Assembly: GCA_019112625.1 (NCBI GenBank)
Contig: DXIW01000013.1
Coordinates: forward strand, 32,960-96,959
Direction: 5' to 3'
Length of the DNA: 64,000 nt
Origin: Candidatus Acutalibacter stercorigallinarum
GTDB lineage: Bacteria > Bacillota > Clostridia > Oscillospirales > Acutalibacteraceae
The position numbers and the translations under genes were made by a program. The notes beneath the pieces were generated by a model. The model was given only the letters and a program-made list of their open reading frames with translations, was not told where the DNA came from and made no database searches. Position 1 is the stretch's first letter; every line of letters starts with the position of its first letter. This document shows positions 8,272-15,463 of the stretch, piece after piece.

Positions 8272-9666
8272 ATGAAACGAGAAGAAGTAGCTGCGTTTTA
8301 CCGCGACCTGGACGCCTACGCCGGCAAGACGGTGACCGTCTGCGGGTGGGCCAGGTCCATCCGTGACTCCAAGGCACTGGGCTTTATCGACCTGAATGAC
8401 GGCACCTGCTTTAAGGGTGTGCAGGTGGTGTTCGAGGCGGACAAGCTGGAGAATTATAAAGAGATCGCCGCCCAGAACGTGGGCGCCGCCCTGGTGGTGA
8501 CCGGCACCCTGCTGGCCACCCCCGAGGCCAAGCAGCCCTTTGAGATCCACGCCACGAACATTGTGGTGGAGGGGCCCTCCACCCCGGAGTACCCCCTGCA
8601 GAAGAAGCGCCACACTGTGGAGTACCTGCGGACCATCGCCCACCTGCGGCCCCGGACCAACCTGTTCAGCGCGGCCTTCCGCATCCGGTCCGCGGCGGCC
8701 TTCGGCATCCACAAGTTCTTCCAGGAGAACGGGTTCGTCTACGCCCACACGCCCATTATCACCGGCAGCGACTGCGAGGGCGCGGGGGAGATGTTCCAGG
8801 TGACCACCCTGGACCTGGAGGACCTGCCCAAGGGCGAGGACGGGACTGTGGACTATAAGAAGGATTTCTTCGAGAAGCCCACGTCTCTGACGGTCTCTGG
8901 CCAGCTGGAGGCGGAGTGCATGGCCATGGCCTTCGGCAAGGTGTACACCTTCGGGCCCACCTTCCGGGCGGAGCGCTCTTACACCCAGCGCCACGCCGCG
9001 GAGTTCTGGATGATCGAGCCGGAGATGGCCTTCGCCGACCTGACCGACGACATGGACGTGATCGAGGCGGCTATCAAATATGTGATCAACTACGTGATGG
9101 AGGCCTGCCCCCAGGATATGGCCTTCTGCAACCAGTTTGTGGACAAGGGGCTGCTGGAGCGGCTGCGCCACGTGGCTTCCTCGGACTTTGTGCGGGTGAG
9201 CTACACCGAGGCGGTGAAGATTCTGGAGCCCCACAACGACGAGTTTGAGTACAAGGTCTCCTGGGGCTGCGATTTGCAGACGGAGCACGAGAAGTTCCTG
9301 ACGGAGAAGCACTTTGGCAAGCCGGTGTTCGTCACCGACTACCCCAAGGAGATCAAGGCCTTTTACATGCGCCTCAACGACGACAACAAGACTGTGGCCG
9401 CCACCGACCTGCTGGTCCCCGGCATTGGGGAGCTGGTGGGCGCCAGCCAGCGCGAGGAGCGGTATGACGTGCTGCTCCAGCGCATCCACGAGCTGGGGCT
9501 GAATGAGGAGGACTACTGGTGGTATTTGGACCTGCGGCGCTTTGGCGGCAACAAGCACGCGGGCTTCGGCATTGGCTTTGAGCGGCTGGTGATGTACCTG
9601 ACCGGCATCGCCAACATCCGGGACGTGCTGCCGTTCCCCCGGACCACTGGTTCGGCGGAGTTCTGA
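8272..9666 (+). CDS. asnS: Asparagine--tRNA ligase
   Basis: A 464-residue class II aminoacyl-tRNA synthetase of normal length. An OB-fold anticodon-binding domain (about 1-110, [16 protein letters not shown]) is followed by the catalytic domain. Motif 2 is [21 protein letters not shown] and motif 3 is [15 protein letters not shown]. The [13 protein letters not shown] segment marks AsnRS rather than AspRS. It is monocistronic: its own promoter at 8187-8215, a hairpin-spaced ribosome site, and a terminator at 9680-9708. No T-box is visible in the short leader. Confidence 0.97.
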   Translation: MKREEVAAFYRDLDAYAGKTVTVCGWARSIRDSKALGFIDLNDGTCFKGVQVVFEADKLENYKEIAAQNVGAALVVTGTLLATPEAKQPFEIHATNIVVEGPSTPEYPLQKKRHTVEYLRTIAHLRPRTNLFSAAFRIRSAAAFGIHKFFQENGFVYAHTPIITGSDCEGAGEMFQVTTLDLEDLPKGEDGTVDYKKDFFEKPTSLTVSGQLEAECMAMAFGKVYTFGPTFRAERSYTQRHAAEFWMIEPEMAFADLTDDMDVIEAAIKYVINYVMEACPQDMAFCNQFVDKGLLERLRHVASSDFVRVSYTEAVKILEPHNDEFEYKVSWGCDLQTEHEKFLTEKHFGKPVFVTDYPKEIKAFYMRLNDDNKTVAATDLLVPGIGELVGASQREERYDVLLQRIHELGLNEEDYWWYLDLRRFGGNKHAGFGIGFERLVMYLTGIANIRDVLPFPRTTGSAEF

Positions 9667-9679
9667 GAGAGATAGGGAA

Positions 9680-9708
9680 GAGGGAGGCGGTGGCCTCCCT
9701 CTTTTTTT
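9680..9708 (+). terminator. Intrinsic terminator of asnS
   Basis: A 9-bp stem GAGGGAGGC / GCCTCCCTC (9680-9688, 9693-9701) with a GGTG loop and seven T residues. Confidence 0.92.
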
Positions 9709-9748
9709 GCGGCGGGGAAAAGATCGGAAAATTTTTCTCGAATTTGCC

Positions 9749-9777
9749 TTGACAAAGAGGGCGCGATTGCATATAAT
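9749..9777 (+). promoter_or_regulatory. Consensus sigma-A promoter of the tRNA-Gly/tRNA-Cys unit
   Basis: Perfect -35 TTGACA (9749-9754), 17-nt spacer and perfect -10 TATAAT (9772-9777), as expected for strongly expressed stable RNA. Confidence 0.92.
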
Positions 9778-9803
9778 ATAAAAGTCGCTGAAATACAACA
9801 AGC

Positions 9804-9879
9804 GCGGGAGTAGCTCATCTGGTAGAGCGCCACCTTGCCAAGGTGGAGGTAGCGAGTTCGAGCCTCGTCTTCCGCTCCA
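9804..9879 (+). tRNA. tRNA-Gly (anticodon GCC)
   Basis: 76 nt. The acceptor arm is GCGGGAG / CTTCCGC (one G-T pair), and the anticodon stem CCACC/GGTGG has loop TTGCCAA with anticodon GCC at 9837-9839. The T-loop is TTCGAGC, and CCA is encoded at 9877-9879. Confidence 0.97.
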
Positions 9880-9882
9880 AGC

Positions 9883-9919
9883 GAAGAAAAGACGCACCAC
9901 ACGGGAGCGTCTTTTCTTC
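9883..9919 (+). terminator. Perfect 13-bp hairpin between tRNA-Gly and tRNA-Cys
   Basis: GAAGAAAAGACGC (9883-9895) pairs perfectly with GCGTCTTTTCTTC (9907-9919) across an 11-nt loop. The T-rich 3' arm is part of the stem rather than following it. It could be a weak terminator or a processing signal between two co-transcribed tRNAs. Confidence 0.5.
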
Positions 9920-9925
9920 AACAGT

Positions 9926-10000
9926 GGTGACATAGCCAAGTGGTAAGGCAAAGGTCTGCAAAACCTTCATTCCCCGGTTCAAATCCGGGTGTCACCTCCA
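9926..10000 (+). tRNA. tRNA-Cys (anticodon GCA)
   Basis: 75 nt. The acceptor arm is GGTGACA / TGTCACC, the anticodon loop is CTGCAAA with GCA at 9958-9960, the T-loop is TTCAAAT, and CCA is encoded at 9998-10000. No separate promoter is seen, so it is probably co-transcribed with tRNA-Gly. Confidence 0.97.
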
Positions 10001-10001
10001 C

Positions 10002-10038
10002 AAAGAGCCCTGGCGGTTTGCCAGGGCTCTTTCGTTTT
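10002..10038 (+). terminator. Terminator between tRNA-Cys and the convergent xer gene
   Basis: Perfect 13-bp stem AAAGAGCCCTGGC / GCCAGGGCTCTTT (10002-10014, 10020-10032) with a GGTTT loop, followed on the plus strand by a T-rich run. It lies 1 bp from the stop codon of the convergent recombinase gene and may serve both strands. Confidence 0.85.
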
Positions 10039-10039
10039 A

Positions 10040-11062
10040 TTATGAATCTTCGGCCGGGCCGGAGGGGTCCGGCTTTTTCTTTTCCTGGCTGGGGGTCACC
10101 TTGGACAGGGGGTTCGCGTTGATGGCGGACTCCATCTGGGTGCTGGAGGTGTGGGTGTAGATCTCGGTGGTGCCCAGGTTGGCGTGGCCCAGGATGTCCT
10201 GGAGGACACGGATGTCCACGTTGCCGTAGCGGTACATGAGGGTGGCGGCGGTGTGGCGCAGCTTGTGCACGGAATAGCCGGGGCCGCTGAGGCCGATTTT
10301 CTCCAGGTATTTTTTGACCAGGTGCTGGACGGTTTTGGGGCTGATGCGCTTGCCGCGGTTGCTGAGGAACAGGGCGTTGCGGTCGATGACGCCGTCCTTG
10401 GGGCGGACCGCCAGGTAGGCGGCGATGGAATCGAGACAGGCCTGGTTGAGGTAGACGATGCGCTCTTTGTTGCCCTTGCCCAGGATGCGCAGGGTGTTGT
10501 TGTTGCGGATTACGTCGTTGAGGTCGATGCCCACCAGCTCGGAGAGGCGCATGCCGCAGTTGAGGAACAGGGTGAGGATGCACCGGTCCCGCTGGGCGTC
10601 CGGGCCGTCCACGGCGTTTAAGAGTTCGATACTTTGTTCGAGGGATAGGAAATGGGGAAGGGCCTTGGCTTTTTTGGGCGGGGTCAGGTTTTCCGTGGGG
10701 TCCTCGTCCAGCAGTTTTTCGTGGGCGGTGAGATAGTGGAAAAAGGATTTGAGGGACGTGGCCTTCCGCTGGCGGGTGGAGCTGATATTATTGCGCTCGT
10801 CCGCGATGAAGTTCATAAACTCGAAGATCTCGTAGGAGGACACGGCGCGGAGGGACTCCAGGTCCAGGTCGCGGACAGTGATCTCGTCCTGGGGCGCATC
10901 GGCAGCCACCAGGCCCCGGTTGATTTTTAAGAAGCGGAAAAAGGTGCGCAGGTCCAGACAGTATTCGTCCACGGTTTTGGGCGACAGGCCGCGGACATTC
11001 CGCAGGTACATGGCGTATTGCTGGGCCAGCTGCGGCATTTCATCTTTGATGGAAAAGCTCAT
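10040..11062 (-). CDS. xerC: Tyrosine recombinase, XerC/XerD family
   Basis: A 340-residue site-specific recombinase. The N-terminal core-binding (SAM-like) domain covers about 10-115, followed by the catalytic domain. All catalytic residues are visible: R172 (CGMRLSEL), K196 (LGKGNKER), H266 and R269 (HKLRH), H293 (LGHANLG) and nucleophile Y302 (IYTHT). A charged tail of about 30 residues extends past the usual end. RBS GGGGAGGA precedes the ATG. A perfect palindrome lies 26 bp upstream. Its size and context fit a chromosomal Xer protein rather than a phage integrase; assignment to XerC over another Xer type is uncertain. Confidence 0.85.
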   Translation of the reverse strand: MSFSIKDEMPQLAQQYAMYLRNVRGLSPKTVDEYCLDLRTFFRFLKINRGLVAADAPQDEITVRDLDLESLRAVSSYEIFEFMNFIADERNNISSTRQRKATSLKSFFHYLTAHEKLLDEDPTENLTPPKKAKALPHFLSLEQSIELLNAVDGPDAQRDRCILTLFLNCGMRLSELVGIDLNDVIRNNNTLRILGKGNKERIVYLNQACLDSIAAYLAVRPKDGVIDRNALFLSNRGKRISPKTVQHLVKKYLEKIGLSGPGYSVHKLRHTAATLMYRYGNVDIRVLQDILGHANLGTTEIYTHTSSTQMESAINANPLSKVTPSQEKKKPDPSGPAEDS

Positions 11063-11087
11063 GGCGGTTTTCTGCGATCCTCCCCTG

Positions 11088-11117
11088 AATTATACAAAAT
11101 ATTGATTTTGTATAATT
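11088..11117. repeat. Perfect palindrome upstream of xer (operator or recombination site)
   Basis: AATTATACAAAAT (11088-11100) and ATTTTGTATAATT (11105-11117) are exact inverted copies separated by ATTG. Read another way it is an 11-6-11 structure, the geometry of dif. Each arm contains an outward-facing TATAAT, so it also overlaps a possible -10 box of the recombinase gene. Confidence 0.7.
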
Positions 11118-11663
11118 ACGGTTTTTTCTTTTCCGGGGAGCGGACAGGGCTCCCCTGGGCGGTGCGGCGGTTCTGTTTTTGGCAGGGCTTGTTTTACAAC
11201 GGGCAGTTGCCATCCAATCCCTGCATGACAGGAATGCGGTTTTGCCGGCGTGCCCTCTCGGGTACGGCGTTTGGGTTTCTGGCGGCGGGTGTGGACTGGA
11301 TGGTTTTGTGTTCCGGTTTGCTGTGGTGTACGGTTTTGTGGTGCTGGGCGCGGGAAAAAATCCGTTTCCAGCGTTTTCTCGTGTTCCCCTGGTACCGTAG
11401 GTCATTCCGCCGGCGCTGGATGGCTGGATTTTAGCTGGGTTTGGGTTCAGCCCGGGAAATCCCCGGTGTGGTGCTGGACCGGGAAGTCGGACAGCGGCTG
11501 GGGCTTGGGGCCGGCTTCGTTTCCTGCTCCCCTGGAGCTTCGGCTGGGCCTTGCCCGGCATATCTGCGCGGGAGCTGGCTGAGGCTGTTTGAGTGTTTTG
11601 CGGGGCTGGGAAAAAACCAGCGGAATCGAACAAAATTTCAAATCGAACAAAACTTCGAAAAGG
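11118..11663. other. Non-coding stretch between radA and xer
   Basis: No reading frame here resembles a known protein; the open frames are low-complexity and lack ribosome sites. Read on the minus strand (the direction of radA transcription) about 11250-11480 is rich in C and A and poor in G, as in Rho-utilisation regions. A GC hairpin (GGGGAGC / GCTCCCC) sits at about 11135-11155, and a tandem repeat lies at 11624-11657. Confidence 0.5.
11624..11657. repeat. Two tandem 17-bp repeats with LexA-box-like cores
   Basis: AATCGAACAAAATTTCA (11624-11640) is followed directly by AATCGAACAAAACTTCG (11641-11657), 6 bp after the radA stop. The second core CGAACAAAACTTCG is one base off the Gram-positive LexA pattern CGAAC-N4-GTTCG; the first is poorer. 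Confidence 0.5.
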
Positions 11664-13037
11664 TTAGGTGGAGGCCTCGAAGGCGTCCCGGATGTTCCGG
11701 GCGCCGATGACCTCCACCCCCTCGCATTTGGAGGCGGAGAGGTTCTTCAGGCCGTGGTAGGGCACCACGCACCGGGTGAAGCCCAGGCGGGCGGCCTCGG
11801 CGATGCGCAGGTCGCTGTGGCTGACGCTGCGCAGCTCCCCGGTGAGGCCGATCTCCCCGAACACCACGGTGTCCTCCCGCACGGGCTTGTCCTTCAGGCT
11901 GGAGATGAGGGCCACGGCCACGGCCAGGTCCACGGAGGGCTCGTCCAGCCGCAGGCCCCCCACCACGTTCACGTAGGAGTCCAGGTTGGAGAAGTAGTAC
12001 CCGGCCCGCTTTTCCAGCACGGCCAGGATGAGGGCCATGCGGTTATAGTCGAAGCCGGTGGCCATGCGCCGGGGCGTGCCGAAGCCGGAGGTGGTGGCCA
12101 GGCCCTGGATCTCCGCCAGGAGGGGCCGGGTGCCCTCCATCACGGCGGTGACACAGGTGCCGGAGGCGTCTTTGGGACGGCCGGAGAGCATGGCCTGGGA
12201 GGGGTTTTCCACCTGCTTGAGGCCGTGGTCCCCCATGTCGAACACGCCGATCTCGTTGGTGGAGCCGTAGCGGTTCTTCACCGCCCGGAGGATGCGGTAG
12301 GTCATCTGGCGGTCGCCCTCGAAGTAGAGCACCGCGTCCACGATGTGCTCCAGGACCTTGGGCCCGGCGATGGCGCCGTCCTTGTTCACGTGGCCCACGA
12401 TGAGGATGGGGATGTCCAGGGATTTGGCGCAGCGCATCATCAGGTTGGTGCACTCCCGCACCTGGGTGACGCTGCCCGGCGAGGAGGTGAGGTCGGTGTG
12501 GTTCATGGTCTGGATGGAGTCGATCATCACCAGGTCGGGCTTTTCCGTGCGGATGTGTTCCGCCACCAGCTGGGCGTCGGTCTCGGTGAGGATGAGGAGG
12601 TTGGGGCTCTGCACCCCCAGGCGGCTGGCCCGCAGCTTGATCTGCCTTGCGCTCTCCTCCCCGGAGACGTAGAGCACCCGCAGGCTTTGGCCCAGGTATT
12701 CGCAGATCTGCAGGAGGATGGTGGACTTGCCGATGCCCGGGTCGCCGCTGATGAGCACCAGGGAGCCCTTGACGATGCCGCCCCCCAGCACCCGGTCCAG
12801 CTCGGAGAGGCCGGTGTGGTACCGCTGCTCGTCGGCGGTGCTGATCTCGTTGATGGGCACAGCGTGGGAGATGACCCCCGCGGGCCGGGCCCCGGTGCCC
12901 CGCTGGGGCAGGGCGGGCTCCTTTACCGCTTCCTCCATGGTGTTCCACTCCCCGCAGCCGGGGCACTTCCCCAGCCATTTGGGGGACTCGAACCCGCACT
13001 GGCTGCACTGATAGATGATCTTGCTCTTCCCTGGCAT
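11664..13037 (-). CDS. radA: DNA repair protein RadA (Sms)
   Basis: A 457-residue RecA-like ATPase/helicase that promotes branch migration in recombination repair. The N-terminal C4 zinc finger is C11, C14, C25, C28; Walker A GDPGIGKST lies at 98-106; the RadA-specific motif KNRYG lies at 254-258 (usually KNRFG). A Lon-protease-like C-terminal domain ends the protein (GEIGLTGELR). The length is normal. Its promoter lies inside the end of the upstream amidase gene (13076-13104). Confidence 0.97.
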   Translation of the reverse strand: MPGKSKIIYQCSQCGFESPKWLGKCPGCGEWNTMEEAVKEPALPQRGTGARPAGVISHAVPINEISTADEQRYHTGLSELDRVLGGGIVKGSLVLISGDPGIGKSTILLQICEYLGQSLRVLYVSGEESARQIKLRASRLGVQSPNLLILTETDAQLVAEHIRTEKPDLVMIDSIQTMNHTDLTSSPGSVTQVRECTNLMMRCAKSLDIPILIVGHVNKDGAIAGPKVLEHIVDAVLYFEGDRQMTYRILRAVKNRYGSTNEIGVFDMGDHGLKQVENPSQAMLSGRPKDASGTCVTAVMEGTRPLLAEIQGLATTSGFGTPRRMATGFDYNRMALILAVLEKRAGYYFSNLDSYVNVVGGLRLDEPSVDLAVAVALISSLKDKPVREDTVVFGEIGLTGELRSVSHSDLRIAEAARLGFTRCVVPYHGLKNLSASKCEGVEVIGARNIRDAFEAST

Positions 13038-13075
13038 AGGCTTTCCCCGTCCCTTGGTGTAGATTTCTTTTTTAT

Positions 13076-13104
13076 ATTATAGCATATACTCAGCCGTTTG
13101 CCAA
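13076..13104 (-). promoter_or_regulatory. Sigma-A promoter of radA
   Basis: Minus strand -35 TTGGCA (13099-13104), 17-nt spacer, -10 TATAAT (13076-13081). The -35 region overlaps the last codons of the amidase gene. Confidence 0.75.
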
Positions 13105-13815
13105 ACTTTCGTTTGCGGGGGTGTCCTTTAAGTAGCGGACAAGGCCGTTATAGATGGCCTGGGCCATCTGCTTTTGGTAGTCTGGGTCCGCCAGGGCTGC
13201 CGCTTCTTCCGGATTGGAGAGGAAGCCGCACTCCACCAGCACGGCGGGGACCTGGCACTGCTCCAAGAGGTAGACGCCCTCCCCCACCTTGTTCTGGCGG
13301 GTGTTCTCCGGCTGGAGGGTTTCTGTGATGCTGGCCCGGATGGCCTCGGCCAGGGCCTCGCCGCGGGGGTCGTTGGCGGAGTAGAACACCTGGGCCCCGC
13401 TGTACTGGCTTTCGGTGAAGAAGTTCTGGTGGATGCTGAGGAGGACGCAGCCGCCGCTTTCCTCCACCAGGCGCAGGCGCTGCTGCAGGTCGGACCGCTT
13501 GCGCTGGGCCACGGTGGGAAGGTTTTGGTCGGCGAGGTCGGTGTCCCAGTCCCGCACCATGACCACCTCAAACTGGTGCTGCTCCAGCAGGCGCTGCAAT
13601 TCCAGGGCGATGGCCAGGTTGATGTCTTTTTCCAGCTCCCCGTGGACGCCGGTGGCGCCGCCGTCCTCCCCGCCGTGGCCGGCGTCCACCACCACGGTGC
13701 CCTTTTTCTCAAAAAAATCGGCGTGAAAGGCCACCACGCCGAAGGCCCGCATGGTCTGCGCCCCGAACAGCGCCAGGGCCGCAAAAAACAAAAGCCAGGC
13801 CGCGTATCGCTTCAC
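13090..13815 (-). CDS. cwlD: N-acetylmuramoyl-L-alanine amidase, CwlD-like
   Basis: A 241-residue Amidase_3 family enzyme that cuts the lactyl-peptide bond of peptidoglycan. An N-terminal hydrophobic segment (residues 5-20) acts as signal or anchor. The zinc site is H47 (DAGHGGEDGG), E62 and H129 (LLSIHQN), and the catalytic glutamate is E195 (VLVECGFLSN). The length and single-domain layout match CwlD, which makes muramic-delta-lactam in the spore cortex. That spore role is inferred from size and organism; a vegetative amidase is the alternative. Confidence 0.85.
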   Translation of the reverse strand: MKRYAAWLLFFAALALFGAQTMRAFGVVAFHADFFEKKGTVVVDAGHGGEDGGATGVHGELEKDINLAIALELQRLLEQHQFEVVMVRDWDTDLADQNLPTVAQRKRSDLQQRLRLVEESGGCVLLSIHQNFFTESQYSGAQVFYSANDPRGEALAEAIRASITETLQPENTRQNKVGEGVYLLEQCQVPAVLVECGFLSNPEEAAALADPDYQKQMAQAIYNGLVRYLKDTPANESLANG

Positions 13816-13873
13816 ATAGGTCCCCCCCTCTCTGCTTTTAGGCTTATGCCCCGGAATTTTTGCCTATTCTTCC

Positions 13874-13902
13874 TTTTCAAAAAACCTTTGCCATGGTATA
13901 AT
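13874..13902 (+). promoter_or_regulatory. Promoter of metF-metH operon
   Basis: -35 TTTTCA (13874-13879, weak), 17-nt spacer, -10 TATAAT (13897-13902). The leader is under 50 nt and has only a small GCAAA/TTTGC hairpin, so there is no room for a SAM or cobalamin riboswitch. Confidence 0.6.
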
Positions 13903-13949
13903 GAGAGATAATTTACGCAAACGTCTTTGCAAGAGGGAGTTGGGATAGC

Positions 13950-14810
13950 ATGAAGATCAAAGAGCTGCTGGACCGGGACCAGATCACCTTTTCCTGCGAG
14001 ATCTTCCCGCCCAAGAAAGAGCTGGCCTTCAGCGGCATCCACCAGGTGGTGGACCAGATCCAGGCGCTGGAGCCGGCGTTTATCAGCGTGACCTATGGGG
14101 CCGGGGGCAGCACGTCGAAAAAGACGGTGGAGGTGGCCTCCTACATCCAGGACACCCACCACATCCCCGCCCTGGCCCACCTGACCTGCTGCGATTCCAC
14201 CCGGGAGGACATCCGGGAGCGGCTGGCCCAGCTGAAGGAGCGGGGCATTGAGAACATTCTGGCCCTGCGGGGGGACAAGCCCAAGGATTTTGTGGGGGGC
14301 GGACCCTACACCTATGCCATCGACCTGATTCGGGACATCAAGAGCCAGGGGGATTTCTGCATTGGCGGGGCCTGCTACCCCGAGGGCCACGTGGAGTGCG
14401 AGCACAAGGAGCAGGACATCGGGTTTTTGAAGGAGAAGGTGGAGGCCGGGTGCGACTTCCTCACCACCCAGATGTTCTTCGACAACAACGTGTACTATAA
14501 CTTCCTGTACCGGGTGCTGGCCGCGGGCATCCAGGTACCGGTGATCCCCGGCATCATGCCGGTCATCAACGCCAAGCAGATCAAGCGCAGCTGCGAGCTC
14601 TCCGGCACGGTGCTGCCGCCCCGCTTCAAGGCCATCGCCGACAAGTTCTCCGACGACCCCCTGGCCATGGAGCAGGCGGGCATCGCCTATGCCACGGAGC
14701 AGATCATCGACCTGATCGCCAACGGGGTGAAGTACGTGCACCTGTACACCATGAACCGGCCCCAGACCGCGGCGCGGATCGTGGAGAACCTGAGCCATAT
14801 TTTGAAATGA
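13950..14810 (+). CDS. metF: Methylenetetrahydrofolate reductase
   Basis: A 286-residue flavoprotein that reduces 5,10-methylene-THF to 5-methyl-THF. TIM-barrel hallmarks include SCEIFPPK near residue 15 with the catalytic glutamate, SVTYGAGGST, LTCCDSTREDI and LALRGDKP. The typical DFLTTQMFFDN and IPGIMPV segments follow. The length is normal for the bacterial single-domain enzyme. The stop codon overlaps the start of the next gene (ATGA), so product and consumer of methyl-THF are translationally coupled. Confidence 0.96.
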   Translation: MKIKELLDRDQITFSCEIFPPKKELAFSGIHQVVDQIQALEPAFISVTYGAGGSTSKKTVEVASYIQDTHHIPALAHLTCCDSTREDIRERLAQLKERGIENILALRGDKPKDFVGGGPYTYAIDLIRDIKSQGDFCIGGACYPEGHVECEHKEQDIGFLKEKVEAGCDFLTTQMFFDNNVYYNFLYRVLAAGIQVPVIPGIMPVINAKQIKRSCELSGTVLPPRFKAIADKFSDDPLAMEQAGIAYATEQIIDLIANGVKYVHLYTMNRPQTAARIVENLSHILK

Positions 14811-15463
14811 GGGGGCTGTGGGACAAGGAGGAGGTCCTCCGGTATTTGGGGGCCTCCCGCAGCGACACGGCCCTGGACGGGATGATCGCCAGGGCCCAAG
14901 AGGAGATCGAGAGGGCCAGCCAGCCCAGGCAGGCCTGCCGGTTGTTCCCCATCCAGGTGGAGGAAAGCGGCGTCACCATAGGAGGTACGAGGCTTCCGGG
15001 CGGCTCCCTGGCCGCCCATTTGCAGGGGTGCCGGGAGGCGTATCTCTTCGCCTTTACGTTGGGGCCGGGGGTGGACCGGGTGATAAAGCGGTACACGGTG
15101 ACGGAGATGCCCCTGGTGCCGGTGCTCCAGGCCTGTGCCGCCGCCTGGACCGAGGCCCTGGCCGACCAGGCCCAGACACGGCTGGAGGCCGAGGCAAAGG
15201 AGCGGGGCCTGTACCTGCGGCCCCGGTACAGCCCGGGCTACGGGGACTTTCCCCTGACGGCACAGCGCTTTTTGTTCGACGCCCTGGAGGTGACCAAGCG
15301 CACGGGCATCACCCTGACGGAGGGCTGCCTGATGCTCCCCAGCAAATCCATCACCGCGGTGATCGGCCTTTCCCCCGACCCGTCCCTCTGCCACGTGGGG
15401 CGGTGTATGAGCTGCACCGCCCAAAACTGCCCTTTTCGGAAAAAGGAGACTTCCCATGAATGA
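14807..15463 (+). CDS. Stand-alone methionine synthase reactivation domain protein
   Basis: 218 residues. The C-terminal half carries RPRYSPGYGDFPL and MLPSKSITAVIGLSP, which match the SAM-binding activation domain of MetH (RxxxGYxxxP). That domain reductively re-methylates cob(II)alamin. A cysteine cluster ends the protein (CHVGRCMSCTAQNCPF). It overlaps metF by 4 bp and metH by 8 bp, so the three are coupled. It supplies the domain missing from the shortened metH beside it, a split known from Thermotoga and many Firmicutes. Confidence 0.85.
   Translation: MRGLWDKEEVLRYLGASRSDTALDGMIARAQEEIERASQPRQACRLFPIQVEESGVTIGGTRLPGGSLAAHLQGCREAYLFAFTLGPGVDRVIKRYTVTEMPLVPVLQACAAAWTEALADQAQTRLEAEAKERGLYLRPRYSPGYGDFPLTAQRFLFDALEVTKRTGITLTEGCLMLPSKSITAVIGLSPDPSLCHVGRCMSCTAQNCPFRKKETSHE

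Noticed and set aside
6291-8273. Extended N-terminus of ppx reaching to 8273
   Set aside because: The extra 145 residues run back through a promoter, a tRNA-Ser gene and its terminator on the other strand and have no protein-like sequence; TTG at 7838 has a good ribosome site and starts at the conserved fold.
11135-11155. GC hairpin GGGGAGC/GCTCCCC as a terminator of radA or xer
   Set aside because: The T-rich tract lies on the wrong side for minus-strand transcripts and no T-run follows on the plus strand.
11040-11633. 197-codon minus-strand frame and plus-strand frames between xer and radA
   Set aside because: Pro/Arg/Ser-rich composition, no recognisable motif, no ribosome site, and overlap with the palindrome and the xer start.
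13816-13949. SAM or cobalamin riboswitch in front of metF-metH
   Set aside because: The promoter -10 lies at 13897-13902, leaving under 50 nt of leader with only a 5-bp hairpin; no conserved aptamer segments are present.
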